A stretch of 64,000 bases of DNA from Lotus japonicus (Eukaryota; Streptophyta; Magnoliopsida; Fabales; Fabaceae). The notes beneath the pieces are model-generated. The model was not told the origin of the DNA. It saw only the letters and a list, made by a program, of their open reading frames with translations, and ran no database searches. Where the stretch lies: assembly GCF_012489685.1 (NCBI RefSeq), contig NC_080044.1, forward strand, positions 80,896,732 to 80,960,731, in the 5' to 3' direction. A program made the translations under genes and the position numbers. How positions within the stretch are numbered: the stretch's first letter is position 1; each line of letters opens with the position of its first letter. Shown in pieces: positions 37,701 through 48,136 of the stretch.

Positions 37701-38720
37701 GGAGAGGATGAAGATTCAAGTGATCCATTAAGAATAGAAGGAGCAGTATAAGGATATGCAATTGACGGGAGGGTGGAATCACTCCAAAGTGAGTAATTGT
37801 TGGAAAATATGTGGTTTTTGAAGGAGTTGAAGTGGTGAAAGAAGATAACATGGACTCATAAAATTTAACATCTCTAAAGAGTTAGAAATTGGAATAAGGG
37901 ATGGATTAGATGGAGAGGAAGAATGAGAAGGAGAAGTTGGTAAAGGAGGAAGAGTGGGTAATGATTCTAGTGAACCGTCAAGAACCGATGTAGCAGTATA
38001 AGTATGCGCAGTAGGAGGAGAGGAGGAATAAAGCCAAGGTGAGTTATTGCTGGAGAAGAAGAAGTGATTTTTGAAGGTCGTGAAGTGGTGAAAGAAGAAA
38101 ATTTGGACTCATGAAATTTAACATCTCTAAAGAATTAGAAAGTGAAATAAGATATGGATTTGATTGGGAGTAAGAAGAAGAATGAGAAGTTGGTGAAGGT
38201 GAAATGAGGAGTAGAATGTGAAACATGGGAAGGAGGAGGAGAGGGTGGATGTTAAGCTCCATTAATATGAATTGAAGAGCTTGATAAGGCTTAGTAGTAG
38301 GAGTGGAGGAATCACTCCACGGTGAGTTATTGCTTAAGAAGAAAATGTGATTTTTAAAGGAGGTGAAGTGGAATGAAGGAAGTTTGGACTGATGAAATTT
38401 TACATCTCTAGAGAATTTGAAAGCTGAATAGAAGGTGAATTAGATTAGATAGGGAGGAAGAAGAAGGAGATGTTGGTGTATGTGAATGAGAAGAGTGAAG
38501 TGAAACATGGGAATGAGAAGGAAAAAGTGAAGATTCAAGTGAATCATTAACAATTGAAGGAGCGGTATAAGTATGAGCTGTAGGAGGAGAGAAGGAATCA
38601 CTCCGAAGTTAGTAAAAGTTGGAGAAGAAGTGATTATTGAAGGAGTTGATGTGGTGAACATAAGGAATTTAGACTCATGAAGTTTAAAACCTCTAGAGTG
38701 TTATGGAATATGAGACATCA
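34720..38720. repeat. Tandem repeat array A, unit about 245-290 bp
   Basis: Roughly 13 diverged units follow one another. On the plus strand each contains variants of GAATTAGAAAGTGGAATAAG, GGGGAGGAAGAAGAAGGAGA, GAAACATGGGAATGAG, GATTCAAGTGAACCATTAAG, GGAATCACTCCAAGGTGAGT, TGGTGAAAGAAGGAAATTTG and GACTCATGAAATTTAACATC. The plus strand is purine-rich. On the minus strand most units are open for 60-100 codons with a recurring pattern of the type SPWSDSSPP, NGSLESSP, and a closing NLIHLLFHFLIL. I do not recognise this as any known family. Confidence 0.88.
36272..36511 (+). mobile_element. Solo-LTR-like insertion in array A
   Basis: The insert starts TGTTAGAGTATATGCTAGGG, has a TATA-like GTATAAATAC, then a long CT microsatellite (about 36473-36499) and ends GATTCTCAATA. 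It interrupts a repeat unit after GAGGATGAGCG. The matching insert in array B has a clean 5-bp duplication AGCGT; here the right copy reads AGCGCGT. Length, TG start and TATA box suggest a solo LTR. Confidence 0.6.
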
Positions 38721-39480
38721 TATCCTGAAAATTTCGATAATGATAGACATTTTTTTATTTTTGTTGCTGCATATGCACTGTTTAAGCCAATATATCCTGT
38801 AGTTTTCGGTGAGGATTAAGGCATTTACACTCTGTTCTACAGACTGCTGTCAAGATAGGGTAGGTATATCATATTGAAATTGGAAGTTCTTGAGTTTTCT
38901 ATGTTAACTTTGTTACGTTTCATTATGAAAGTGAAATTGCTATTGTAGTGTATTGATAAAGATCACACCAGTTACGTGTCGTATTTCTCCATATGATATC
39001 CTCTGGTATGACGGTTTGTGTGTGGTCCTGGACCTGAATGGATGAGGCTTCGGCGCTTCTCGATTAGCTCCTGGAAGCACTTACATGGAAGAGGTTCATG
39101 TTAAGGTTTGGCTTCTTTGCTTTATTAATATGACATCTTTTGTTTATTTCTTTTTGGTGAAACTGTCTGTCCAGTTTGACTAGGTGGCTGAAACATTGGT
39201 GTCTTTTACAGTTCTTTCTCTGTTATATAGCTGGGGAAGAATTGTACTTTACAGTTGGCTCTCAGCACATACCTTTTGCTTCATCCCCTCGGGTAAGCTT
39301 TATGTTACATACACCATGAACTGTTTGAGCTATATGTTTAACAATTTATATTCTTGTTTTTTTGTTTTTTTCTTTGTCATCTTCTACTTGATTTTTATTC
39401 TTTATCTGAAGCAAAGTTTGTATCATGCTTCTTGTGTTTTGCAGGATGTGTGGACTGAGCTAGGACGTCCCTACAGTATT
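38721..39480 (+). pseudogene. Unidentified exon-like blocks, copy A
   Basis: Short coding-like segments with splice-like borders follow the array: a block ending GCACTTACATGGAAGAGGTT near 39090, a block around 39184-39293 (SWLSAHTFCFIPSG) before a GTAAGC donor, and DVWTELGRPYSIE ending in TGA near 39486. They recur almost unchanged at 47270-47709. I do not recognise the protein. Confidence 0.4.
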
Positions 39481-39764
39481 GAGTGATGGGTTTCTTGATT
39501 CTGTACCAATGTCGGGCTTTGCAGTGGGTTTTATTTCATCTTCTTGGCCTGCTCGGGTATGTATATATGCTGCCTCTTCACTTTTCAAACGTTCTTTGTT
39601 TCACTACTTTAAGCTTCATCTCTTGTTTCTTGTCCCTGACAGGAAATTATGGTATTTCGTTCTTTTTTATGGGTCTTGGCGCTGCTACGGCTTCCACCCT
39701 CAGCAAAGCTTCAATCTCAACCCTAGCATTAGTTTTCTTGGTCCCATTCCCACTTAATATTCAG

Positions 39765-41520
39765 TGATGGGTTTCTTGATTTGATACGGATGTCAGATTT
39801 TTCATGGAAGGATGAAAAGATTGTGAGCCGAACATTTTTCTTTCCTCTAGGAGCAGAACATGTCTCAGACCACACACGGGTATATATGCAGCCTCTTCAC
39901 TTTTCGACATTCTTTATTTTATAACTTTAAGCTTCATCTCTTGTTTCTTGTCCCTGACAGGGAATCGGAAAGTTTCAGAGGAGCAAGTGCCACGGTTGGT
40001 GCTCATAGTCATAGGCAAACTAATTCTTGGGCTTTGGTTGATGTGTTGCATCAATTTGTCAAAAAGGTATTGTGTTTTTCATCTTTTCTTTGCTTGCCTT
40101 GCCTTCATTTCTGCTTGATTTTATGAAACATAGTAGATGTTGGACCAAGAGTATTATTTTAGAGTTGGCAGCAATTTCTTTCCAGTACTTGTCTCTTTCA
40201 TTCACTTGCTAAGACTTAAGCGTCTCCGTCATTTGTATTCTTTCCAATGCAATTTCCAACACACTCTCTTGTTTAAAATTGACTTTTTCAGCCTGTCCTT
40301 ATCTGTTAACAAAAAATGAGAACCTAATGTTGATTTAGTGAACCCACCTTCCTATTTTTCTCTTGAGTAACATCTTTTATTTGACCCAATAGATAGGGAT
40401 CCAGAAAATTTTCCAGATTAACGATGACATGAAAAAGGGGAAGAAAAAATTATATGGGGGAAACATATGAAAGGTCTGATGTATGTAGCCTTATCCCGCT
40501 TGAGTTGATGAATTTGAAAACAGAGAAAGGGGACTCAGTATTTTAGAGTGATTTTTTTTTTTGCTTTTTAGTATTCATGATTTTCATGTTTTGTTCAAGC
40601 CACTCTGTAATTTACTATAAGGCCATACTTATTAATACTGTTTATGTGGAGAGTTGGAGAGCGCTTGGATCCTGGTTAACTTGGTCTATGCTTAATTTTA
40701 TTCTTGGCTTTTTGTTTCCTTGGCCAACTTTTTAGCCATTTTGTATAAAATGGAAGTATGTCCCACACAGTGTTTTATAGTTTGCCAGGTTTTAAATTTG
40801 AGGCTTTGTCCTCTTGCCATTCACTAATCTTATTGGATAGTTCTCTGTTTATCAAATTAGTTTATGTTATAATCATTAAGTTCTGATTGTATGTTTCTTT
40901 CGCAGTATCTTCTGAATGGGGTGGCGGACAACTCTTTTGGGATGGCCAAGTATAAGACTGGATGTTGTGTACTGCAGCAGTGCATTATCCATGCTAAGGT
41001 AGAAACCAAAATGCGGTTGATTGCTGGTATCAAAGTAAATACTTCTCTCCTAGCAGAGGATGCTACCAAAGGTCCTTAACTCTCTCAAATGACTAGATAC
41101 CTTTCCTTCTCAACCCTCATTCCTATATATAGCTTACACCTTTCTTGTGCTTAGCTTATACCCTTTTCTTGTGCTGTCTAGGGATGCCTATATGTGAAGC
41201 ATTAACTCAGATAGATCAGCAACTTATCATATTTGACATGGTGCATCTGAAGTACTATGCTGAGGTTCGTAACATATGATTATGACTTCCTTTCTTATCT
41301 CTTCTTTCGTCTATGCTCGTTAACTCACAAATACTGCTAGCTGTTTGTTCTATATAATTATTGAGTTTCACTGTCTATTTTGTTTATTGAGAGATTGATT
41401 TATATTTACTTTATTTTCTTATAGCTTGTGCGTTTTCAAGAACCCCTGAAGTTGGATATTGATATTAGCTTTTCAGATCACGACTCGGCTTTCATCTTCG
41501 TTTTGACCTGGTATCAAGTT
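39765..41520 (+). pseudogene. PUF/Pumilio-like gene fragment, copy B (frame open where copy A is broken)
   Basis: Exons at 40906-41071 and 41182-41263, plus one starting at about 41425, join in phase without a stop. The first ends a PUF-type repeat (YLLNGVADNSFGMAKYKTGC, CVLQQCI, LLAEDATKG). The other two read GMPICEALTQIDQQLIIF and VRFQEPLKLDIDISFSDHDS, which are not PUF repeats and which I do not recognise. An upstream exon-like block (about 39961-40065) supplies residues such as NSWALVDVLHQFVKK. PUF proteins bind mRNA 3' UTRs with eight repeats; only about one and a half are present, so this is a fragment even if transcribed. Confidence 0.6.
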
Positions 41521-41869
41521 CGTGTCTTTTATTCTCCCCTCATTTTGCTGCCAGTAATGATATATTCTCAAGTGTGTATGTATTTGTGTAGAGTACAAAG
41601 CAAGAAAACATGAGATTTTTATTGTGACTTAGATAGAAAGCAAAGCGTTTGATAATTATTTTATTGGTGCCATTGATAATTATTTTATTGGTGCCATCTC
41701 TATTGCTTCGAAGTACATCAATTTCTGACTGCTTAGCTGGTTTCTATTCTGGAGCAGTCAAGGCTCACCTAGATGTTTTTAGTTCAAAAACACTTAACAA
41801 AACAGTAGGATGAAGTCTGGGTTTGAAAATACAAGCTTTAGATTTGGGTACCATATGTTGTGTAGGCTG

Positions 41870-44800
41870 AATGTCAGACAAAGAAGGATGATTACAAAGT
41901 CTAGGTCGAACGAAATTAACAAGTGAAATAGGATATAGATTAGATTAGATGGGGAGGAAGATGAAGAAAGAGAAGTTGGTGTATGTGAATGAGAAGAAAG
42001 TGAAATATGAAATAGAGGAAGAAACGGTGAAGATTCAAGTGGACCATTAGGAATTGAAGGAGCGAGGATGAAGTGGTGAAATAAGGAAATTTGGATTCAT
42101 GAAATTTAACATTGCTAGAGAATTAGAAAGTAAAACAGAAGATGGATTAGATGGGGAGGAATAAGAAGTGGGTGAAGGTTAATAAGGAGAAAGAAGTGAA
42201 ACATGGGAATGAGAGGAAGATGGTGAAAGATAAGTATAAGGATTGGTAGTAGAAGGAAAGGAGAAACCACACCAAATTGAGTGATAGTTGGAAAATAGGT
42301 GATTTTTTAAGGAGGTGAAGTGGGGAAAGAAGGAAATTTGGACTCACGAAATTTCACATCTCTAGAGAATTAGAAAGTGGAATAAGAGATGTATTAGATT
42401 AGATGGGGAGGGAGAAGAAGGAGAAGTTGATGTAGGTGAATGAGTAGAAGGGAGTGATACATGGGAAGGAGAAGGAAAGGGTGAAGATTCAAGCGAACCA
42501 TTAAGATTTGGTGAATCACTCCAAGGTGTGTAATAGTTGGAGAAGAAGAAGTGATTTTTGAAGGACATGAAGTGGTGAAAGAAGGAAATTTGGACTCAAG
42601 ACTTTTAACATCTGTAGAGAATTAGAAAGTGAAATAAGATATGAATTAGAGATATGGAGGAAGAGGACGGAGAAGTTGATGAAGGTGAGTGAAGAGATGG
42701 AAGTGAAACATGAGAATGAGGAGGAGATGATTGGGATTCAAGTGAACCATTAAGAAATGAAGTAGCAGTATAAGGATGCACTGTAGGAGGATAGGAGGGT
42801 TCACTCTAAGGTGAGTAATAGTTGGGGAAGAAGAAATGATTTTTGAACGAGGTGAAGTGGTGAAAGAAAATAATTTGGACTCATGAAATTTATTATTCTC
42901 TACGGATGGAATATGAGACAAATTAGATGGGGACAAAGAACAAGAAGGAGAAGTTGTGAAAGTGAATGGGTAGAAAGAAGTGAAACATGAGAATTGGGAG
43001 GAGCAGTTATAAGGATGAGCAAAAGGAGAAGACTAATCACGCCAAGGTGAGTAATAGTTGGAGAACAAGCGATTTTTGAAGGAGGTGAAGTGGTGAAAGA
43101 AGGAAATTTGGACTCATGAAATTTTACATCTCTAGAGAATTAGGAAGTGGAATTGGAGATGAATTAAACTAGGAGGAGAGAAAGAAAAAGAAGGAGAAGT
43201 TGATGAAGGTGAATGTGGAGAAGAAAGTGAAACATGGGAACGAGCAGGAGAGGTTAAATGTTAAGGTCCACTATTATGAATTGAAGGAGCATGATATGGT
43301 TGAGTAGTAGGAGGAGAGGGGCAATCACTTTACGGTGAGTTATTGTTGTAGAATAAAATGTGATTTCTAAAGGAGGTGAAGTGGTGAATGAAGGAAATTT
43401 GGACTTATGAAATTTTTCATCTATAGAGAATATGAAAACTGAATAGGAGAAGAGTTAGTTTAAATAGGGAGGAAGAAGAAGAAGAAGTTGGTGTATGTGA
43501 ATGAGAAGAGTGAAGTGAAACTTGGGAATGAGAAGGAAAGAGTGAAGATTCAAGTGAATCATTAAGAATTGAAGGAGCAGTATAAGCAGGAGCAGTATAA
43601 GTGGGACCTGTAGGAGAGAGAAGAAATCCCTCCTAAGTGAGTAATAGATTGAGAAGAAGTGATTATTGAAGGTGGTGATGTGGTGACAGTAAGAAATTTG
43701 GACTCATGAAATTTATTACCTCCATATGGAATACAAGACGAATTAGATGGGGACGAAGAAAAGTGATACATGGGAAAGAGGAGGAATGGTTGACTATTCA
43801 AGTAGACTGTTAAGAATTGATGAAGCAAAATATAAGGATGAAAAGTAGAAGAGGAGGAATCACTACAAGGTGAGTAATAGTAGGAGAAGATGAAGTTATT
43901 TTTTAAGGAGATGAGGTGGTGAAATAATGGAATTTGGACTCATGAAATTGAACATCTCTAGAGAATTAGAAAGTAGAGTAGGAAATGAATTACATGGGGG
44001 AGGAATAAGAAGAAAAAGAAGTTGGTGAAATTGAATGAGGCGAATGAAGTGAAACTTTTGATGGAGGAGGATAAGGTGAAGATTCAAGTTAACCATTAAG
44101 AATTAAAAGAGCATTATGAGGATGAGCGTTGTTAGAGTATATGCTAGGGTTATCCAATGCATGTGCTGTGCACATGCATTTGTTATTTCTGTTAACAGTT
44201 AGTTATAGTTCTGCTATGACTGTTAGTAGTTAGTTACAGTCAGTTACATACTGACATATTAGTATAAATACTCAGTGTAAACAGATTCTCATTACACAGA
44301 AATATTACAACTGATTCTCTGTTTTCAATCTCTCTCTCTCTCTCTCTCTCTTCCCTCTCTCTCTCTCTAGATTCTCAAAAAGCGTAAGAGATGAGGAATC
44401 ACTCCAAGGTAATTAATGGAGAAGTGATATTTAATGGACGTGAAGTGGTGAAAGAAAATTTGGAGACGCATGAAATATAACATCTCTAGAGAATTAAATA
44501 GTGGAGTAAGATATGAATTACATAAGGAGGATGAAAAATGAGATGTTGGTGAAGGTGAATTAGGACAAGGAAGTGAAACATGGGAAAGAGGAGGAGAGGG
44601 TGAAGATTGAAGTGAACCATTAAGAATTGTAGGTGTAGTATAAGGATGAACAGTAGGAGAGGAGGATTCACTCCATAATGAGTCACATATTTGGAAAAGG
44701 AAAAATGATTTTTGAAGGACATGTAGTGGTGAAAGAAGGAAATCTGGACTCGTGAAACTTGGCATCTGTAGAGAATTCGAAAGTGTAATAGGAGATGGAT

Positions 44801-46960
44801 TAGATTAGATGAGGAGGAAGAAGAGGATGAAGAAGATGTTGTAGGTGAATGAGGAGAAGGAAGTGAAACATGAGAATGAGGAGGAATGAGTGAATATTCA
44901 AGTGAACTATTAAGTGTTGAATGGGAAGTGTAAGGGTGAAATAGTAGGAGGAGAAGAGAAGTAACTTTGAATTATAGTGGACGAAGTGATTTTTGAAGGA
45001 GGTGAAGTGATGCCAGAAGGAAATTTGGACTCATGAATTTTATGATCTCTACAGATGGAATAGGAGACAATTAAATGATGACAAAGGAAAAGAAAGTGAA
45101 GTTGTGAAGGTGAATGGGTTGTTTAGGTGAATGGGTAAAAAGATGTTAAACATGAGAAAGAAGAGAAGATGGCGGAGATTCAAGTGAACCATTAAGAGTT
45201 GTTGGAGCAGTATAAGGATGAGCAGTGTGAGGAGAGCAGGAATCTCTCCAAGGCGTGTAATAATAGGAGAAGAAGCAATATATTAAGGAGATAAAGTGGT
45301 GAAAGAAGAAATTTGAACTCATGAAATTTAAAATCTCTAGAGAAGTTGACGTGAAATAGGAGATGAATTAGATTAGATGGGGAGGAAGAAGAAGAAAGAG
45401 AAGTTGGTGTAAGGATGAGCAGTAGGAGTGGAGGATGAATCACTACAAAGTGAGTAATTGTTGGAGAAGACGTGAATTTGTAAGGAGGTCAAGTGATGAA
45501 AGAAGGATATATGGAATCATGAAATTTAAAATGTCTGGAGAATTAGAAAGTGGAATATGAGATGGATTAGACGGGGAGGACGAAAAAAGGAGAAGTTAGT
45601 GAAGGTGAATAAGGAGAATGATGGGAAACTTGGGAAGGAGGAGGAGAAGGTGAAGATTGAAGTGATCCATTAAGAATTGAAGGAGCAGTATAAGGATGAG
45701 TAGTAGGTGTTGGGGAATTACTCCAAGGCGATTAATGGTTTGCAAAGAAGAAGTGATTTCTGAAGCGGGCACGGAGAAAGAAGTAAATTTAGACTCACCA
45801 AATTTAGCATATCTATAGAATTAGAAATTGGAACAGGAGATTGATTAGATCAGATGGGGAGGAAGAAGAAAAAAGAAAAGTTGGTGTATATGAATGAGGA
45901 GAATTAAGTGGAATATGTGAAGGAGGAGGAGAGGATGAAGATTCAAATGATCCATTAAGAATAGAAGGAGCAGTATAAGGATAAGCAATTGGAGGAAAGG
46001 AGGAATCACTCCAAGGTGAGTTATTGTTGGTAAATAATTGCTTTTTGAAGGAGCTGAACTGCTGAAGTGGTGAAAGAAGATTACATGGACTCATCAAATT
46101 TAACATCTCTAAAGAGTTAGAAATTGGAATAAGGGATGGATTAGATGGAGAGGAAGAATAAGAAGTAGAAGTTGGTTAAGGAGGAGGAGAGGGTGATGAT
46201 TCGAGTGAACTGTCAAGAACTGATGGAGCAGTATAAGTATGAGCAGTAGGAGGAAAGGAGGAATATATCCAAAGGTGAGTTATTGTTGGAGAAGAAGTGA
46301 TTTTTGAAGGACGTGAAGTGGTGAAAGAAGAAAATTTGGACTAATGAAATTTAACATCTCTAAAGAATTAGAAATTTGAATAAGAGATGGATTAGATGTG
46401 GAATAAGAAGAAGAATGAGAAGTTGGTGAAGGTGAATGAGGAGTAGAAAGTGAAACATGGGAAGGAGGAGGAGAGGTTAAATGTTAAGCTCCACTTTTAT
46501 GAATTGAAGGAGTTTGATAAGGCTGAGTAGTAAGAGGAGAGGAGGAATCTCTCCACGATGAATTATTGCTGAAGAAGAAAATGTGATTCTTTAAGTAGGT
46601 GAAGTGGTAAATGAAGGAAATTTGGATGGATGAAATTTTACATCTCTAGAGAATTTGAAAGCTGAAGAGAAGTTGAATTAGAATAAATAGGGAGGAAGAA
46701 GTAGGAGAAGTTGGTGTATGTGAATAAGAAGATTGAAGTGAAACATGGGAATGAGAAGGAAACCACCAAAGATTCAAGTGAATCATTAAGAATTTAAGGA
46801 GCAGGATAAGAATGAGCAGTAAGAGAAGTGAAGGAATCACTCCGAAATTAGTAATGGTTGGAGAAGAAGTGATTATTGAAGGATTTGATGTGGTGAAAAT
46901 AAGAAATTTAGACTGATGAAGTTTAAAATCTCTAGAGAGTCGTGAAATATGAGACAACAT
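41870..46960. repeat. Tandem repeat array B, unit about 245-290 bp
   Basis: This is the same array as at 34720-38720, in the same orientation and unit order but longer, with roughly 17 units. For example 42368-42975 closely matches 35217-35825. About 0.8 kb around 42985-43800 has only a shortened counterpart in array A. The same GGAATCACTCCAAGGTGAGT and TTCAAGTGAACCATTAAG motifs recur. The minus strand again shows open stretches ending in LLFHFLIL-type sequence. Confidence 0.88.
44130..44380 (+). mobile_element. Solo-LTR-like insertion in array B
   Basis: The insert starts TGTTAGAGTATATGCTAGGG and ends GATTCTCAAAA, with a CT microsatellite at about 44330-44369 and TATA-like AGTATAAATA. It is flanked by the 5-bp duplication AGCGT (44125-44129 and 44381-44385). 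It sits in the same place in the same unit as the array A copy. Confidence 0.65.
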
Positions 46961-47950
46961 ATCTTGGAAATTCGATAATAGTAGGGGCATTTTTGGATTT
47001 TTGTTGTTTGAGCCAATATATCCTGGATTTTCGGTAAGGATAGAGGCATTTACACTCTGTTCTACAGACTGCTGTCAAGATAGGGTAGGTATATCATAAT
47101 GAAATTGAAAGTTGTTGAGTTTTCTATGTTAACTTTGTTACTTCTCATTATGAAAGTGACATTGCCATTGTAGTGTCTTGATAAAGATCACACCAGTTAC
47201 GTGTCGTATTTCTACATATGATATCCTCTGGTATGAAGGTTTGTGTGTGATCCTGGACCTGAATGGATGAGGCTTCGGCTCCTCGATTAGCTCCTGGAAG
47301 CATTTACAAGGAAGAGGTTCATGTTAAGGTTTGGCTTCTTTGCTTTATTAATATGACATCTTTTGTTCATTTCTTCTTGGTGAAACTGTCTGTCCAGTTT
47401 GACTAGGTGGCTTAAACATTGGTGCCTTATACAGTTCTTTCTCTGTTATGTAGCTGGGGAAGAATTGTACTTTACAGTTGGCTCTCAGCACATACCTTTT
47501 GCTTCATCCCCTCGGGTAAGCTTTATGTTACATACACCATGAACTGTTTGAGCTATATGTTTAACAATTTATATTCTTGTTTTTTTGTTTTTTTCTTTGT
47601 CATCTTCTACTTGATTTTTATTCTTTATCTGAAGCAAAGTTTGTATCATGCTTCTTGTGTTTTGCAGGATGTGTGGACTGAGCTAGGACGTCCCTACAGT
47701 ATTGAGTGATGGGTTTCTTGATTCAGTATCAATGTCAGGTCTTGCAGGGGGTTTTGTTTCATCTTCTTGGCCTGCACGGGTATGTATATATGCTGCCTCT
47801 TCACTTTTCAAACGTTCTGTGTTTCAAGACTTTATGCTTCATCTCTTGTTTCTTGTCCCTGACAGGAAATTATGGGTCTTGGCGCCGCCACGGCTTCCAC
47901 CCTCAACGAAGCAGTGAAGGGTTATATAGCTCTGTGTACCTAAGCTAATT
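46961..47950 (+). pseudogene. Unidentified exon-like blocks, copy B
   Basis: This is the second copy of the blocks at 38721-39480, including SWLSAHTFCFIPSG and DVWTELGRPYSIE ending in TGA near 47707. Another GATGGGTTTCTTGATTCAGT exon follows, then a GGTCTTGGCGCCGCCACGGC stretch that stops matching at about 47910, the right limit of the duplication. Confidence 0.4.
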
Positions 47951-47959
47951 AACTCTAAC

Positions 47960-48001
47960 AACAACTGAATCTGTTAGAGCGATCTAACAGGTTCAGTTGT
48001 T
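47960..48001. repeat. Near-perfect inverted repeat
   Basis: Arms AACAACTGAATCTGTTAGA (47960-47978) and its complement (47983-48001) match with one mismatch around a 4-base spacer GCGA. It lies just outside the right edge of the duplicated region. Confidence 0.8.
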
Positions 48002-48136
48002 ACTAACTTGTAGGGTTATAAATCTTAGTAACTATTGTTTTCCTTATAACATGATATCTTATGATCCCTTCAATTAAAAACTTTTCACGTTTCCCTTCAA
48101 AATTTAACAAAATTCAACTATTTTATTATAACATGA

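Larger units (their letters stand above)
32755..47710. repeat. Tandem segmental duplication (two units of about 6.7 and 8 kb)
   Basis: Landmarks recur in the same order and orientation. The exon block GATGGGTTTCTTGATT lies at 32759, 39484 and 47705. The PUF-like exon lies at 33811 and 40906, the ATGCCTATATGTGAAGC exon at 34060 and 41184, and the GTGCGTTTTCAAGAACCC exon at about 34297 and 41427. The repeat arrays start near 34720 and 41870. The TGTGTGGACTGAGCTAGGAC block lies at about 39449 and 47670. Copies differ by scattered substitutions and by extra array units in the second copy. Confidence 0.9.

Noticed and set aside
34964..38661. Many minus-strand open frames of 65-100 codons as separate genes
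   Set aside because: They are the same tandem unit read repeatedly; most lack a proper start, none has splice support, and purine bias explains much of the openness.
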